Shown here in pieces: positions 1 to 7,668 of a stretch of 14,351 nt of DNA. Source of the DNA: Christensenellaceae bacterium (GTDB taxonomy: Bacteria; Bacillota; Clostridia; Christensenellales; UBA1750); assembly GCA_031287285.1 (NCBI GenBank), contig JAITTC010000133.1, positions 1 to 14,351 on the forward strand, read 5' to 3'. Position 1 is the first letter of the stretch, and each line of letters starts with the position of its first letter. Under the pieces are notes generated by a model, which ran no database searches, was not told the DNA's origin, and worked only from the letters and a program-made list of their open reading frames with translations. The position numbers and the translations under genes are program-made.

Positions 1-115
1 TCGACTCCTCAGCCGCGCGGGCGATAGGCAACGGAAGGATGGACTGCAGCAATAAAATAGCGCAGAGAGCTAAAACTGCTCTAAAATAATACCCCCCCCC
101 CTCCTGTTTTTTCAT
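1..115 (-). CDS. N-terminus of an exported protein (partial, runs off left edge)
   Basis: An ATG at 115 opens a frame that continues past the window edge; 38 residues are visible. They form a classic signal peptide: basic n-region (K2, K3, R12), a hydrophobic core at about residues 13-31 (AVLALCAILLLQSILPLP), and an A-R-A/A-E signal peptidase I-type site near residue 34. An AAGGGG Shine-Dalgarno lies 8 nt before the ATG, and a sigma-A promoter is just upstream (155-183). The protein is therefore likely secreted or surface-attached, but the mature part is outside the window and its function cannot be told. Codons 5-8 contain a run of ten G, so the reading frame depends on that tract; adding or losing one G gives an early stop. 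The gene is too short here for length comparison. I am confident in the signal peptide and less so that the protein is expressed. Confidence 0.72.
   Translation of the reverse strand, partial: MKKQEGGGYYFRAVLALCAILLLQSILPLPIARAAEES
92..101. repeat. Homopolymer tract, ten C on + strand (poly-G in the gene)
   Basis: Ten consecutive C on the plus strand, read as G10 in the minus-strand gene. They cover the last base of codon 5 and all of codons 6-8, 12 nt after the start codon. In the present length the frame is open. With one more G a TAG is reached at codon 12; with one fewer a TAG is reached at codon 15. Confidence 0.9.
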
Positions 116-154
116 CCTTGCTGCCCCTTTCCATGGAAAAATCACTCTGTTTTT

Positions 155-183
155 ATCTTAACACGATTTTCACAGCATCTCAA
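155..183 (-). promoter_or_regulatory. Sigma-A promoter of the exported-protein gene
   Basis: Minus-strand TTGAGA (178-183), 17 nt spacer, TAAGAT (155-160). Transcription would start near 148, leaving a leader of about 33 nt. That leader contains the 12-bp palindrome TTTCCATGGAAA (128-139) just before the Shine-Dalgarno. Confidence 0.7.
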
Positions 184-217
184 GCTCCCAAATCCTATTT
201 TCCATGTAAAAAATGAT

Positions 218-254
218 AAAAGGGGGGGCCGTTCCATGGAACGGCCCCCCTTTT
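218..254 (-). terminator. Rho-independent terminator after the purine permease gene
   Basis: Near-perfect palindrome: GGGGGGCCGTTCC pairs with GGAACGGCCCCCC across a minimal loop, flanked by AAAA and TTTT. It sits about 20 nt after the permease stop codon. On the minus strand it is followed by TTTTATCATTTTTT. The A/T flanks make it able to work in both directions. Confidence 0.9.
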
Positions 255-274
255 CAGCGCAAGGCGCGGCGGCC

Positions 275-1636
275 TTAAATCACCGCGAGGATGATGAAAT
301 TGAGCAGGAACAGCGCAGTCACCACCCAAAGCACCGGGTGCACATCCTTGGCCTGCCCCTTCAGGACCTTCACCAGGCAATAGAAGATGAAGCCCGCTGC
401 AATGCCGTAGGAAATCGAGTAGCACAGCGCCATGAATATCCCCGCAAAGAAGGCGGGCAGCGCTTCCTCAAGTTCTGACCACTTGATGTCTGCAAAGGCG
501 GAAACCATCATCACGCCCACGATGATGAGCGCGGGGGCCGTCGCCTGCGAGGGCACAATGCCGATGATGGGGGCCAAAACGATGCTCAAAAGGAACATCG
601 CGGCCGTGACCACCGAGGTTAGGCCCGTGCGGCCGCCCACGGCGATGCCAGCCGCGCTTTCGACATAGGTCGTGGTGTTCGAGGTGCCAAACACCGCGCC
701 GATCGAGGTGGCGACCGAGTCCGCGAACAGGGCCTTATCCATCTTGGACTTAAAGCCCGAGGAGTTTTCGAGCGCGCGCTCGTCTTCCGCGTTGAAGATG
801 CCCGTGCGGCGGCCCGTGCCGATGAAGGTGCCGATGGTATCGAAGGTGTCAGACAGGCTGAAGGCGAAAATCGTCATGAGCACGAGGGGAATCTTCGCGC
901 TGTCTGCAAAGAGCGAGCCCATCCCGGCTGATCCAAAGGCGGCGCCGAAGGTCGTGCCAAGCTCCGCAAAGGAATTCTCGACGCCGGCAAAGCTGATCGA
1001 GCTTAAATTCACCGCCCCAAAGGGGATGCCGATGAGGGTCGAAACGACGATCGAGATGAAGATCGCGCCGGGTACCTTCAGGATGACCAAAACCACCATC
1101 AAAAGGAGGGAAACCACCGCGAAGACCAGCGCGGGGCTGTTGAAGGTCGCGATCGAGGGGACCCCCGCGTCGAAATTCAAGAGGTTGGCGTTCAGCAAGC
1201 CGATATAGGCGATGAACACGCCGATGCCGCCGCCGATCGCGTTTTGCAGGCTCGAGGGGATCGCCTTAATCAGCGCCTTGCGCAGTTTGGTGACGGTGAT
1301 GATCACGTTGATGATGCCGCAAAGGAAGACCATCGCCAGCGCCTGCTGCCACGGAAAGCCCAGCGCAAAGCACACCGTGTAGGTGAAGAAGGCGTTCAGG
1401 CCCATGCCGGGGGCCTGGGCATAGGGCACGTTCGCGAAAAGGCCCATCACCAGCGTGCCGGCAGCGGCGGCGAACACCGTCGCCAGGAAGACCGCGCCCG
1501 CGGGAATCCCCGTTTGGGATAGGACGCTGGGGTTGACGAACAGGATGTAGGCCATCGCGAAGAAGGTCGTGAGGCCAGCGAGGATCTCTGTCGAGGCCTT
1601 GGTACCGTTTGCCTTGAGCTTAAAGAAGCTTTCCAT
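275..1636 (-). CDS. pbuG: NCS2/AzgA-family purine permease (hypoxanthine/guanine/adenine type)
   Basis: A 453-residue polytopic membrane protein of the nucleobase-cation symporter-2 group, AzgA/PbuG branch, expected to import purine bases with protons across the cytoplasmic membrane. Family signatures seen are QAPGMGLNAFFTYTV at residues 74-88, SLSDTFDTIGT at 260-270, and GTSNTTTYVESAAG at 317-330 with GGRTGLTSVV after it. Many hydrophobic segments span the whole length, and length and N-terminus (ESFFKLKANGT.. then GLTTFFAMAYIL) match the family. The ATG at 1636 is preceded by AGGAGGGG at 9 nt spacing. The gene has its own promoter (1695-1723) and terminator (218-254), so it is probably monocistronic. 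The leader of about 50 nt is too short for a purine riboswitch, which often precedes such genes. The family is sure; the exact base transported, and so the symbol, is inference. Confidence 0.92.
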   Translation of the reverse strand: MESFFKLKANGTKASTEILAGLTTFFAMAYILFVNPSVLSQTGIPAGAVFLATVFAAAAGTLVMGLFANVPYAQAPGMGLNAFFTYTVCFALGFPWQQALAMVFLCGIINVIITVTKLRKALIKAIPSSLQNAIGGGIGVFIAYIGLLNANLLNFDAGVPSIATFNSPALVFAVVSLLLMVVLVILKVPGAIFISIVVSTLIGIPFGAVNLSSISFAGVENSFAELGTTFGAAFGSAGMGSLFADSAKIPLVLMTIFAFSLSDTFDTIGTFIGTGRRTGIFNAEDERALENSSGFKSKMDKALFADSVATSIGAVFGTSNTTTYVESAAGIAVGGRTGLTSVVTAAMFLLSIVLAPIIGIVPSQATAPALIIVGVMMVSAFADIKWSELEEALPAFFAGIFMALCYSISYGIAAGFIFYCLVKVLKGQAKDVHPVLWVVTALFLLNFIILAVI

Positions 1637-1694
1637 CGGTCTTTTCCCCTCCTAAAATCGCTTTGCCCACGAAAAACCTTCCGTGAACAGACAC

Positions 1695-1723
1695 ATTCTA
1701 CAGCAAATCGCATCTTTTTACAA
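1695..1723 (-). promoter_or_regulatory. Sigma-A promoter of the purine permease gene
   Basis: Minus-strand TTGTAA (1718-1723), exactly 17 nt, TAGAAT (1695-1700). The predicted start near 1688 gives a leader of about 50 nt before the ATG at 1636. It lies after the typA terminator region, so the permease is probably transcribed separately from typA. Confidence 0.75.
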
Positions 1724-1775
1724 TCATGTTCTTTTCGCTTTGCAAGATTTTCTTCGGGCCCTACGCAGCACAAAC

Positions 1776-1814
1776 GGCGGCCTAAGCCGCCTTTTTAAGC
1801 CGTTCCCCAACGGG
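1776..1814 (-). terminator. Tandem hairpins after typA (probable terminator)
   Basis: Two adjacent hairpins follow the typA stop. One is CCGTT/AACGG around a CCCC loop (1800-1813); the other is GGCGGC/GCCGCC around CTAA (1776-1791). The second has a T5 run on the plus-strand side (1792-1796) and only GTTTGTG on the minus-strand side. It therefore looks a better terminator for plus-strand transcripts than for typA, and may act both ways. Confidence 0.55.
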
Positions 1815-1815
1815 T

Positions 1816-3636
1816 TTAGCCGTTTCTGCGCCCGGCGCGCATCCGCGCGGTCGCATCCAGGATGCGCTTCCGCATCCGAATGTGCAGGGGCGTGATCTCG
1901 ACCAGCTCGTCGTCTGAGATGAACTCCAGCGCCTTTTCGAGCGTCATCGCGCGCACGGGCTTCAAGCGCATCGCGTCCTCTGCTGCCGCGGAGTTGCGGA
2001 TCGAGGTCAAGTGCTTGGCCCTGCAGACGTTGAGCTCAATATCGCCCTGGCGGAGGTTTTGGCCAACGACCATGCCGGCGTAAACCTCGTCGCCCGGCAC
2101 GACGAAGAGCTCGCCGCGTTCCTGGGCATAGAACAGGCCGTAGGTGAGGGCCGTTCCCGTTTCAAACGCCACCAGGGAGCCGAAGTTGCGCAGGGGAATC
2201 TCGCCCTTATAGGGCTCGTAGCCATCGAAGATCGACGACATGATGCCCTCGCCCCGCGTATCGGTCAAAAACTCGGATCTATAGCCAAAAAGCCCCCTTG
2301 CGGGCACCGAAAAGCTCATGCGGACGCGGCCCTGGCCGCTCATGTCGAGCATCTGGCCCTTTCTGCGGCCGAGCTTCTCGATCACCGTGCCCACGCTCTC
2401 TTCGGGTACGTCCACCACGAGCCTTTCCATGGGCTCTGAGCGCTGGCCGTCGATCTCGCGGAAGAGCACCTCGGGCTTTGAAACCTGAAATTCATAGCCC
2501 TGGCGGCGCATGGTCTCGATCAGCACCGTCAAATGCAATTCACCGCGCCCCGAAACGCGGAATTGGTCGGTGGTGGAGCCGTCCTCCACCCGCAAAGACA
2601 CGTCGGTCTGCAATTCGCGCATGAGCCGCGCGCGCAGGTGGCGCGAGGTCACGTACTTGCCCTCGCGCCCCGCGAAGGGCGAGTCGTTGACCGAGAAGGT
2701 CACGGCCATGGTCGGCTCCGAGATGCGCACAAAGGGCAAGGGCTTCACGCTTTGAGGATCGCAGAGCGTATCGCCGATCGAGATTTCCTCCATACCGGAA
2801 ACCGCCACGATATCGCCCATGCGGGCCTCTTCGACCGGCACGCGCTCCAGGCCGTCAAAGGCGAACAGCGCGCTGACCTTCTCGTTGCTGGGCGGCGCCT
2901 CGCTCCCGAAGGCAGCCTTGACCACGCCCATGTTCTTGCGGATGGAGCCGCGCTCCACCCGGCCGATGCCGATGCGCCCCACATAGTCGTTGTAGTCAAT
3001 GGTCGAAATGAGCAGCTGCAGCGGGCCCTCGTCCTCGCCTTCCGGCGCCGGAACATACTGCAGAATCGCCTCAAAAAGCGGCTGCAGGTCGCTGCCTTCC
3101 CCATTGGGTTCGGTGGAGCAAACCCCTTTTCGCGCGGAGGCGTAGAGGAAGGGGCAATCGAGCTGCTCATCGCTCGCCTCCAGGTCTATCAGCAGATCGA
3201 TGCACTCATCCATGACCTCCAGGGGCCTCGCGTCCTGCCTGTCGATCTTGTTGATGCAGACGATTGCCTTATGCCCAAGCTCCAGCGCCTTGCGAAGCAC
3301 GAAGCGCGTCTGCGGCATCGGGCCCTCGAAGGCGTCAACCAGCAAAATCACGCCGCTGACCATCTTGAGCACGCGCTCGACCTCGCCGCCGAAGTCCGCG
3401 TGGCCCGGGGTGTCGATGATGTTGATCTTCGTGCCCTTGTAGCTGATCGCCGTGTTCTTGGCCAGAATCGTGATGCCGCGCTCGCGCTCGATGTCGCCGG
3501 AATCCATCACGCGCTCTGCCACCTGCTGGTTTTCGCGAAAAATGCCCGATTGCTTGAGCATCTCATCGACCAAGGTGGTCTTGCCGTGGTCTACGTGCGC
3601 GATGATCGCGATATTGCGAATATCCTCTCGAATCAA
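1816..3636 (-). CDS. typA: Translational GTPase TypA/BipA
   Basis: A 606-residue elongation-factor-like GTPase that binds the 70S ribosome and helps 50S assembly and stress or low-temperature growth in characterised bacteria. G motifs seen: HVDHGKTT (14-21), RGITI (53-57), DTPGHADF (75-82), NKID (129-132) and SAR (167-169). Beta-barrel and EF-G-like domains follow, then the BipA-specific C-terminus from about residue 480. Length matches the usual 605-615. The chosen start is a TTG at 3636, since the next residues (IREDIRNIAIIAHVDHGKTT) align with family N-termini and AGGGGG lies 7 nt upstream. It follows prfC by 38 nt on the same strand with no terminator between, so the two are probably cotranscribed from the promoter at 5317-5346. 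Nothing is missing from the catalytic motifs. Confidence 0.96.
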   Translation of the reverse strand: MIREDIRNIAIIAHVDHGKTTLVDEMLKQSGIFRENQQVAERVMDSGDIERERGITILAKNTAISYKGTKINIIDTPGHADFGGEVERVLKMVSGVILLVDAFEGPMPQTRFVLRKALELGHKAIVCINKIDRQDARPLEVMDECIDLLIDLEASDEQLDCPFLYASARKGVCSTEPNGEGSDLQPLFEAILQYVPAPEGEDEGPLQLLISTIDYNDYVGRIGIGRVERGSIRKNMGVVKAAFGSEAPPSNEKVSALFAFDGLERVPVEEARMGDIVAVSGMEEISIGDTLCDPQSVKPLPFVRISEPTMAVTFSVNDSPFAGREGKYVTSRHLRARLMRELQTDVSLRVEDGSTTDQFRVSGRGELHLTVLIETMRRQGYEFQVSKPEVLFREIDGQRSEPMERLVVDVPEESVGTVIEKLGRRKGQMLDMSGQGRVRMSFSVPARGLFGYRSEFLTDTRGEGIMSSIFDGYEPYKGEIPLRNFGSLVAFETGTALTYGLFYAQERGELFVVPGDEVYAGMVVGQNLRQGDIELNVCRAKHLTSIRNSAAAEDAMRLKPVRAMTLEKALEFISDDELVEITPLHIRMRKRILDATARMRAGRRNG

Positions 3637-3674
3637 AAGAAGTCCCCCTACTTTCTTGCCTTTGTCGCCGTCTT

Positions 3675-5267
3675 TTAGTTTTGCGCGATGGAGCTCAGCT
3701 TCAGCCCCGGGTTATTTTCGAGCGCCCAGACGATCTGCCACTCGGTTTCAAAGAGCAGCACCGGCCTTTCGAAGCGATCGAGCGCATGCAGCGTGGCCGA
3801 GGTCAGCCGAAGCCGCTCGATGGGCCCCGGCGCTTCCGCCACCCAGCGCACTGCGGAATACGAAAGGGGCTGAATGCGCACCTCCGCGCCGTATTCGCCC
3901 TCTAGCCTGTATTTTAACACGTCAAACTGCAAGACGCCCACGGCGCCCGCGATCAACTCCTCAAAGCCCAGGCCCTTGCGCCTGAAAACCTGCACCGCGC
4001 CCTCTTCTGAGAGCTGGGTCATCCCCTTGATGAATTGCTTGCGCTTTAGGGAATCGGGCGTGGAAACCCGCGCGAAGTGCTCGGGCGCAAAGAGCGGAAT
4101 GCCCTCGTACGACACGCTCTCGCCAGCGTAGAGCGTATCGCCCAGCGCGTAGATCCCCGGGTCGAACAGGCCGATGATGTCGCCCGGGTAAGCGATTTCA
4201 ACGCTCTCGCGCGCGTCCGCCATGAAGGCCTGGGGCTGGGCGAGGCGAATCTCCTTGCCGCTTGACGCCTGCCTGACCGACATGCCCTTTTCGAACACGC
4301 CCGAGCAGATCCGCAAAAAGGCCACGCGGTCGCGGTGGGCCGGGTTCATATTGGCCTGAATCTTGAAGATGAAGCCCGAAAAGCCCGGGGTTTCGGGCAA
4401 AATCGCCTCGCCGCCCGAAAGCCTCGGCAGCGGGGGAAGCGAATACTCCAAAAAATACCGAAGGAAGGACTCCACGCCGAAGTTGTTCATCGCCGAGCCG
4501 AAAAACAAGGGGCTAAGCCGCCCTTCGCGAACCGACTGAAGGTCAAAATCATCGCCCGCGATATCGAGCAGCTCGACATCCTCGCGGAGCTTCTCTACGT
4601 AGTAGGGCTCCAGCCTTTCAGCCATGCCGCCCTCGTCCACGAAGGTCGCCGCGGTTTCGGTGCTGCCGTGCCTGCCGCCCTCAAACAGCTCCACCCGCCT
4701 TGAAAAGCGGTGATACACGCCCTGAAAGTCCCCGTTCGTGCCGATGGGCCAGGTCACCGGGCAGGCCCGTATCCCCAAAACCTTCTCGATTTCCTCCATC
4801 AGCTCGAAGGGGTCGCGCGCCGCCCTGTCCATCTTGTTGACGAAGGTGAAGATCGGGATGCCGCGCATCCTGCAGACCTGAAAGAGCTTGATGGTCTGCG
4901 CCTCCACGCCCCTTGCCGCGTCAATCAGCATCACGGCGCAGTCCGCGGCGACCAGGGTCCGGTAGGTATCCTCTGAAAAATCCTGGTGCCCCGGGGTATC
5001 GAGGATGTTGATGTGGTAGCCGCCGAACTCAAACTGCATCACCGAAGAGGTCACGGAAATGCCGCGCTGCTTTTCGATTTCCATCCAGTCTGAGGTCGCG
5101 TGGCGCTCTGCCTTGCGCGCCTTCACAGACCCGGCAAGCCGAATCGCTCCGCCATAGAGCAGGAGCTTTTCGGTCAAGGTGGTCTTGCCCGCGTCCGGGT
5201 GCGAAATAATGGCGAAGGTGCGCCTGCGCGCGATCTCGCTCCTTAAATCCTGCGCGAAAACCTGCAT
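3675..5267 (-). CDS. prfC: Peptide chain release factor 3 (RF3)
   Basis: A GTPase that removes RF1/RF2 from the ribosome after peptide release and contributes to post-peptidyl-transfer quality control in characterised species. Motifs seen: SHPDAGKTT (22-30), the RF3-type SDWMEIEKQRGISV (59-72), DTPGHQDF (90-97) and NKMD (144-147). The C-terminal half resembles RF3 domains II-III. The ATG at 5267 is chosen over a TTG 33 nt upstream because GAGGGGG lies between the two. The resulting 530 residues match the usual length (about 530) and begin at the family's normal N-terminal helix. It is the first gene of a probable prfC-typA operon, with a good promoter upstream. The dapB terminator (5406-5440) separates it from the lysine operon. 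Confidence 0.96.
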   Translation of the reverse strand: MQVFAQDLRSEIARRRTFAIISHPDAGKTTLTEKLLLYGGAIRLAGSVKARKAERHATSDWMEIEKQRGISVTSSVMQFEFGGYHINILDTPGHQDFSEDTYRTLVAADCAVMLIDAARGVEAQTIKLFQVCRMRGIPIFTFVNKMDRAARDPFELMEEIEKVLGIRACPVTWPIGTNGDFQGVYHRFSRRVELFEGGRHGSTETAATFVDEGGMAERLEPYYVEKLREDVELLDIAGDDFDLQSVREGRLSPLFFGSAMNNFGVESFLRYFLEYSLPPLPRLSGGEAILPETPGFSGFIFKIQANMNPAHRDRVAFLRICSGVFEKGMSVRQASSGKEIRLAQPQAFMADARESVEIAYPGDIIGLFDPGIYALGDTLYAGESVSYEGIPLFAPEHFARVSTPDSLKRKQFIKGMTQLSEEGAVQVFRRKGLGFEELIAGAVGVLQFDVLKYRLEGEYGAEVRIQPLSYSAVRWVAEAPGPIERLRLTSATLHALDRFERPVLLFETEWQIVWALENNPGLKLSSIAQN

Positions 5268-5316
5268 GAAGTGATCTTTCCCCCTCGAGTTTGCTTGCAA
5301 ATGCCAGACAGGTCTT

Positions 5317-5346
5317 ATTATAGTCCCTAGGCCCGCGCGAATTCAA
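5317..5346 (-). promoter_or_regulatory. Sigma-A promoter of prfC-typA
   Basis: Minus-strand TTGAAT (5341-5346), 18 nt spacer, perfect TATAAT (5317-5322). The predicted start near 5310 gives a leader of about 43 nt before the prfC ATG. A nested inverted repeat (TGTTAAATT at 5355-5363 against AATTTAGCA at 5392-5400) lies directly upstream of the -35. Confidence 0.78.
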
Positions 5347-5405
5347 CGCGGCTGTGTTAAATTCAGGGCAAAGCGGCCGCAAGAGCGGCGCAATTTAGCA
5401 ACGAA

Positions 5406-5440
5406 GGGCCGCCGGCCGGTTTGTGCCCGGCCGGCGGCCC
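5406..5440 (-). terminator. Terminator of the dapA-dapB operon
   Basis: A perfect 14-bp inverted repeat (GGGCCGCCGGCCGG and its complement) around a 7-nt loop, 27 nt after the dapB stop codon. The downstream minus-strand tract is TTCGTTG, a weak U-run, but the stem is very stable and the position fits an operon end. Confidence 0.75.
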
Positions 5441-5467
5441 TCTTAAACACCGCCATTCCTTATGGCT

Positions 5468-6631
5468 TTATGCCCTGTAGGCCTCATGCAGCGCGCTTGC
5501 GGCGCGCTCCGCTTCGTCTGCCTTGAGCAGAATCGAAACCTGAATTTCGGAAGTCGTCACCAGCAGGGGCTTAAGGCCGAGCCTTGCAAGCTCCCCAAAG
5601 ATGCCGGCCGCGATGCCGCACTGCTTTTCCATGCCAAGGCCGGCCGCGGTGAGCTTCACAAGGCCCGTCTTGATCTCGGCGCCATTTAAGGCGGCTGCAG
5701 CCTTTTCGACCTCCTGCTCGGCGATGGTGAAGGCCACGCCGCCGGGCGATACCTGGGCGATCATGTCGATATTCACGCCAAGCTCCGCCATCTTCAAAAA
5801 GGTTTCCGCAGCCCTTGCAGCGTCCGGCAGGGTGACGAGGCTCTGCCCAACCTCGGCGCGCACCTGGGTCACGCCCGCGTTTTGCAGAAGAAGATCCTGC
5901 ATGTCGTACAGCCCGGGGCCCTTCTCGGTGATGAATTCGGCAGCCCGCAGCGCGCCGATTGCGAAGATGCGCCTCGACGCCGCATGATGGCTTAAAATCA
6001 CGCTCTCGTCGCTGCCATAGAAGTCAATCTCATGCTCGCCGGTCAGCGTGCCGCCGCGCACCGCATGAATGCCGATTTCGTCCTTTTCGCGCTTGGCCAC
6101 CCCTTCGCGCCCGAAGACATACTCGGGCCTGTCGCGAAGCGCATCCGATATGCCGTCTGCAAAGAGCAGCGCCGTGCCCGAGGGCGCGTCGATCTTGGTG
6201 TTGTGGTGGCGCTCGATGATCTCGATATCGAAGCCCTTCAGGTCGATCGCAGCCCGCTTGGCGAGGTTTAGCAGCACGTTTACGCCAATTGACATGTTAG
6301 CGGTCTTAAAGACCGGAATTTCCTTGGCAGCCGCGCGGACCTCGTCCATCTGCTCCTTGGAATAGCCCGTGGTGGCCAGCACCAGCGAAAGCTTTTGGGC
6401 CTTTGCATAGGGCAAAAGCTCGGCCAGCGCATCGGGCCTCGAAAAGTCGATGAGCACATCAGCAGCCAAGCCGCAATCGGCCAGCCTTTCAAACAGGGGG
6501 AAGCTCAGCTTCGCCCCGGCCGCGTATTTGTCTACGCCAGCCACAACCTCAAAGCCCTCGGTTTCCATGGCGCTGGCGGCCAACATCCTGCCCATCTTTC
6601 CAAGGGCCCCGTTGACCAGTATCTTCGTCAT
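5468..6631 (-). CDS. dapB: Dihydrodipicolinate reductase fused to tandem aspartokinase-type ACT domains
   Basis: Residues 1 to about 248 are a complete 4-hydroxy-tetrahydrodipicolinate reductase, the cytosolic NAD(P)H-dependent second committed step of lysine/diaminopimelate synthesis. Seen: nucleotide-binding GALGKMG (8-14), the ERHHNTKIDAPSGTA block (140-154) with H142, H143 and K146 at the positions of E. coli H159, H160 and K163, and the usual end GPGLYDMQDLL (238-248). DapB normally stops there. This protein continues about 140 residues with two ACT-like repeats (about 254-320 and 325-387). They resemble the regulatory tail of aspartokinase: GVNIDMIAQVS (285-295), TTSEIQVSILL (359-369) and the ending ALHEAY (380-385). 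The ATG at 6631 has AAGGAGG 9 nt upstream. It follows dapA by 45 nt in the same operon, under a lysine riboswitch. Allosteric control by an amino acid, probably lysine, is inference. Confidence 0.93.
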   Translation of the reverse strand: MTKILVNGALGKMGRMLAASAMETEGFEVVAGVDKYAAGAKLSFPLFERLADCGLAADVLIDFSRPDALAELLPYAKAQKLSLVLATTGYSKEQMDEVRAAAKEIPVFKTANMSIGVNVLLNLAKRAAIDLKGFDIEIIERHHNTKIDAPSGTALLFADGISDALRDRPEYVFGREGVAKREKDEIGIHAVRGGTLTGEHEIDFYGSDESVILSHHAASRRIFAIGALRAAEFITEKGPGLYDMQDLLLQNAGVTQVRAEVGQSLVTLPDAARAAETFLKMAELGVNIDMIAQVSPGGVAFTIAEQEVEKAAAALNGAEIKTGLVKLTAAGLGMEKQCGIAAGIFGELARLGLKPLLVTTSEIQVSILLKADEAERAASALHEAYRA

Positions 6632-6676
6632 GCTGCCATGCCTCCTTCGCGCATAAAAAGCGTTTTTTCTATCTTA

Positions 6677-7558
6677 TCAAATCAGCTTAAGCTCCGCAAG
6701 GCGCTGCAGCAGCAGCTTGCGGGTTTCTTCCTGCATGTCGATCAGCGGCAGGCGCAAAGGCCCCACGTCAAAGCCCATATCGCGCAAGGCGGTCTTGACC
6801 GGGATGGGGTTCACCTCTGAAAACAGCGCCTTGCCCAGGGGGTTGACCTGAAACTGCAGCTCGAGCGAGCCTTGCAAGTCGCCTTCCAGCCATTTTTGCA
6901 CCATCTCGTGCATCAGGCGCGGCACGACGTTTGAAACCACCGAGATGACCCCCTTGCCGCCCAGCGACAACAGCGGCACCACATGGTCGTCGTTGCCGGA
7001 ATACAGGCTTAGCTCTGGGCAGAGCCTCGCGACCTCGACGATCTGCTCGATGTTGGCCGACGCTTCTTTGATTCCCACGATGTTTTCGTGCTCGGCCAGC
7101 CTTTTCATCGTCTGCGGGGCGATGTTCAGCCCCGTCCTGCTGGGCACGTTATACAGGATGATGGGCAGGTCGGTCGCATCCGCGATGGTCAGGTAGTGGC
7201 GGACGAGCCCTTCCTGCGTGGTCTTGTTGTAATAGGGCGTCACGAGCAGCAGGGCGTCCGCCCCGAGGCTTTTGGCCTGCTTGGCCGAGTGCACGGCAAA
7301 GGCCGTGTCGTTGCTGCCGGCGCCCGCGATCACGGGCACGCGGCCGTTTGCCCTTTCGAGCGCGCGGGCAATCACCCGCGCTTCTTCTTCAACCGTCATG
7401 GTCGAGGGCTCGCCCGTGGTCCCGCATAGAACCAGCGCGTCGATGCCTCCCTCCAGCTGGTAGTCGATGAGCAGGTCCAGGGCCTCTAAATTCAGGCCAT
7501 CCTGCGTGAAGGGCGTGACCATCGCGGTCGCCGCGCCGGTAAAAACCGTTCTTTTCAT
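6677..7558 (-). CDS. dapA: 4-hydroxy-tetrahydrodipicolinate synthase
   Basis: A 293-residue class I aldolase-type TIM barrel that condenses pyruvate with aspartate semialdehyde, the entry step of the lysine/diaminopimelate branch in the cytosol. Seen: CGTTGEPST (45-53) with the threonine pair of the active site, Y110, YNVPSRTG (136-143) with Y136 and R141, and GIKEAS (162-167) carrying the Schiff-base lysine K164. Length and motif spacing match the family throughout. The ATG at 7558 is preceded by GGAGGTG at about 7 nt. It is the first gene behind a lysine riboswitch and intrinsic terminator and is followed by dapB. Its product is the substrate of DapB, so the operon encodes two consecutive steps. 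No unusual residue was noticed. Confidence 0.97.
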   Translation of the reverse strand: MKRTVFTGAATAMVTPFTQDGLNLEALDLLIDYQLEGGIDALVLCGTTGEPSTMTVEEEARVIARALERANGRVPVIAGAGSNDTAFAVHSAKQAKSLGADALLLVTPYYNKTTQEGLVRHYLTIADATDLPIILYNVPSRTGLNIAPQTMKRLAEHENIVGIKEASANIEQIVEVARLCPELSLYSGNDDHVVPLLSLGGKGVISVVSNVVPRLMHEMVQKWLEGDLQGSLELQFQVNPLGKALFSEVNPIPVKTALRDMGFDVGPLRLPLIDMQEETRKLLLQRLAELKLI

Positions 7559-7580
7559 CGCTTTACACCTCCAAAGTCCT

Positions 7581-7619
7581 AAAAAACAACGACGCCTCTT
7601 GATCCAAGCGGCGCCGCGT
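7581..7619 (-). terminator. Regulatory intrinsic terminator of the lysine riboswitch
   Basis: Minus-strand GCGGCGCCGCTTG pairs with CAAGAGGCGTCGT (about 12 bp with one mismatch, loop GAT), followed by TTGTTTTTT. It lies between the aptamer and the dapA Shine-Dalgarno. This is where a lysine-bound riboswitch would stop transcription. Confidence 0.85.
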
Positions 7620-7668
7620 GTGCATCAGGCAAAGCAACGGAAAGAGGGCACAGCCCTCCCCTGCTCGG

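Noticed and set aside
2533..3678. Long plus-strand frame (381 codons) opposite typA
   Set aside because: It is antisense to a clearly conserved gene, has no recognised motif, and is expected from high GC bias at third positions.
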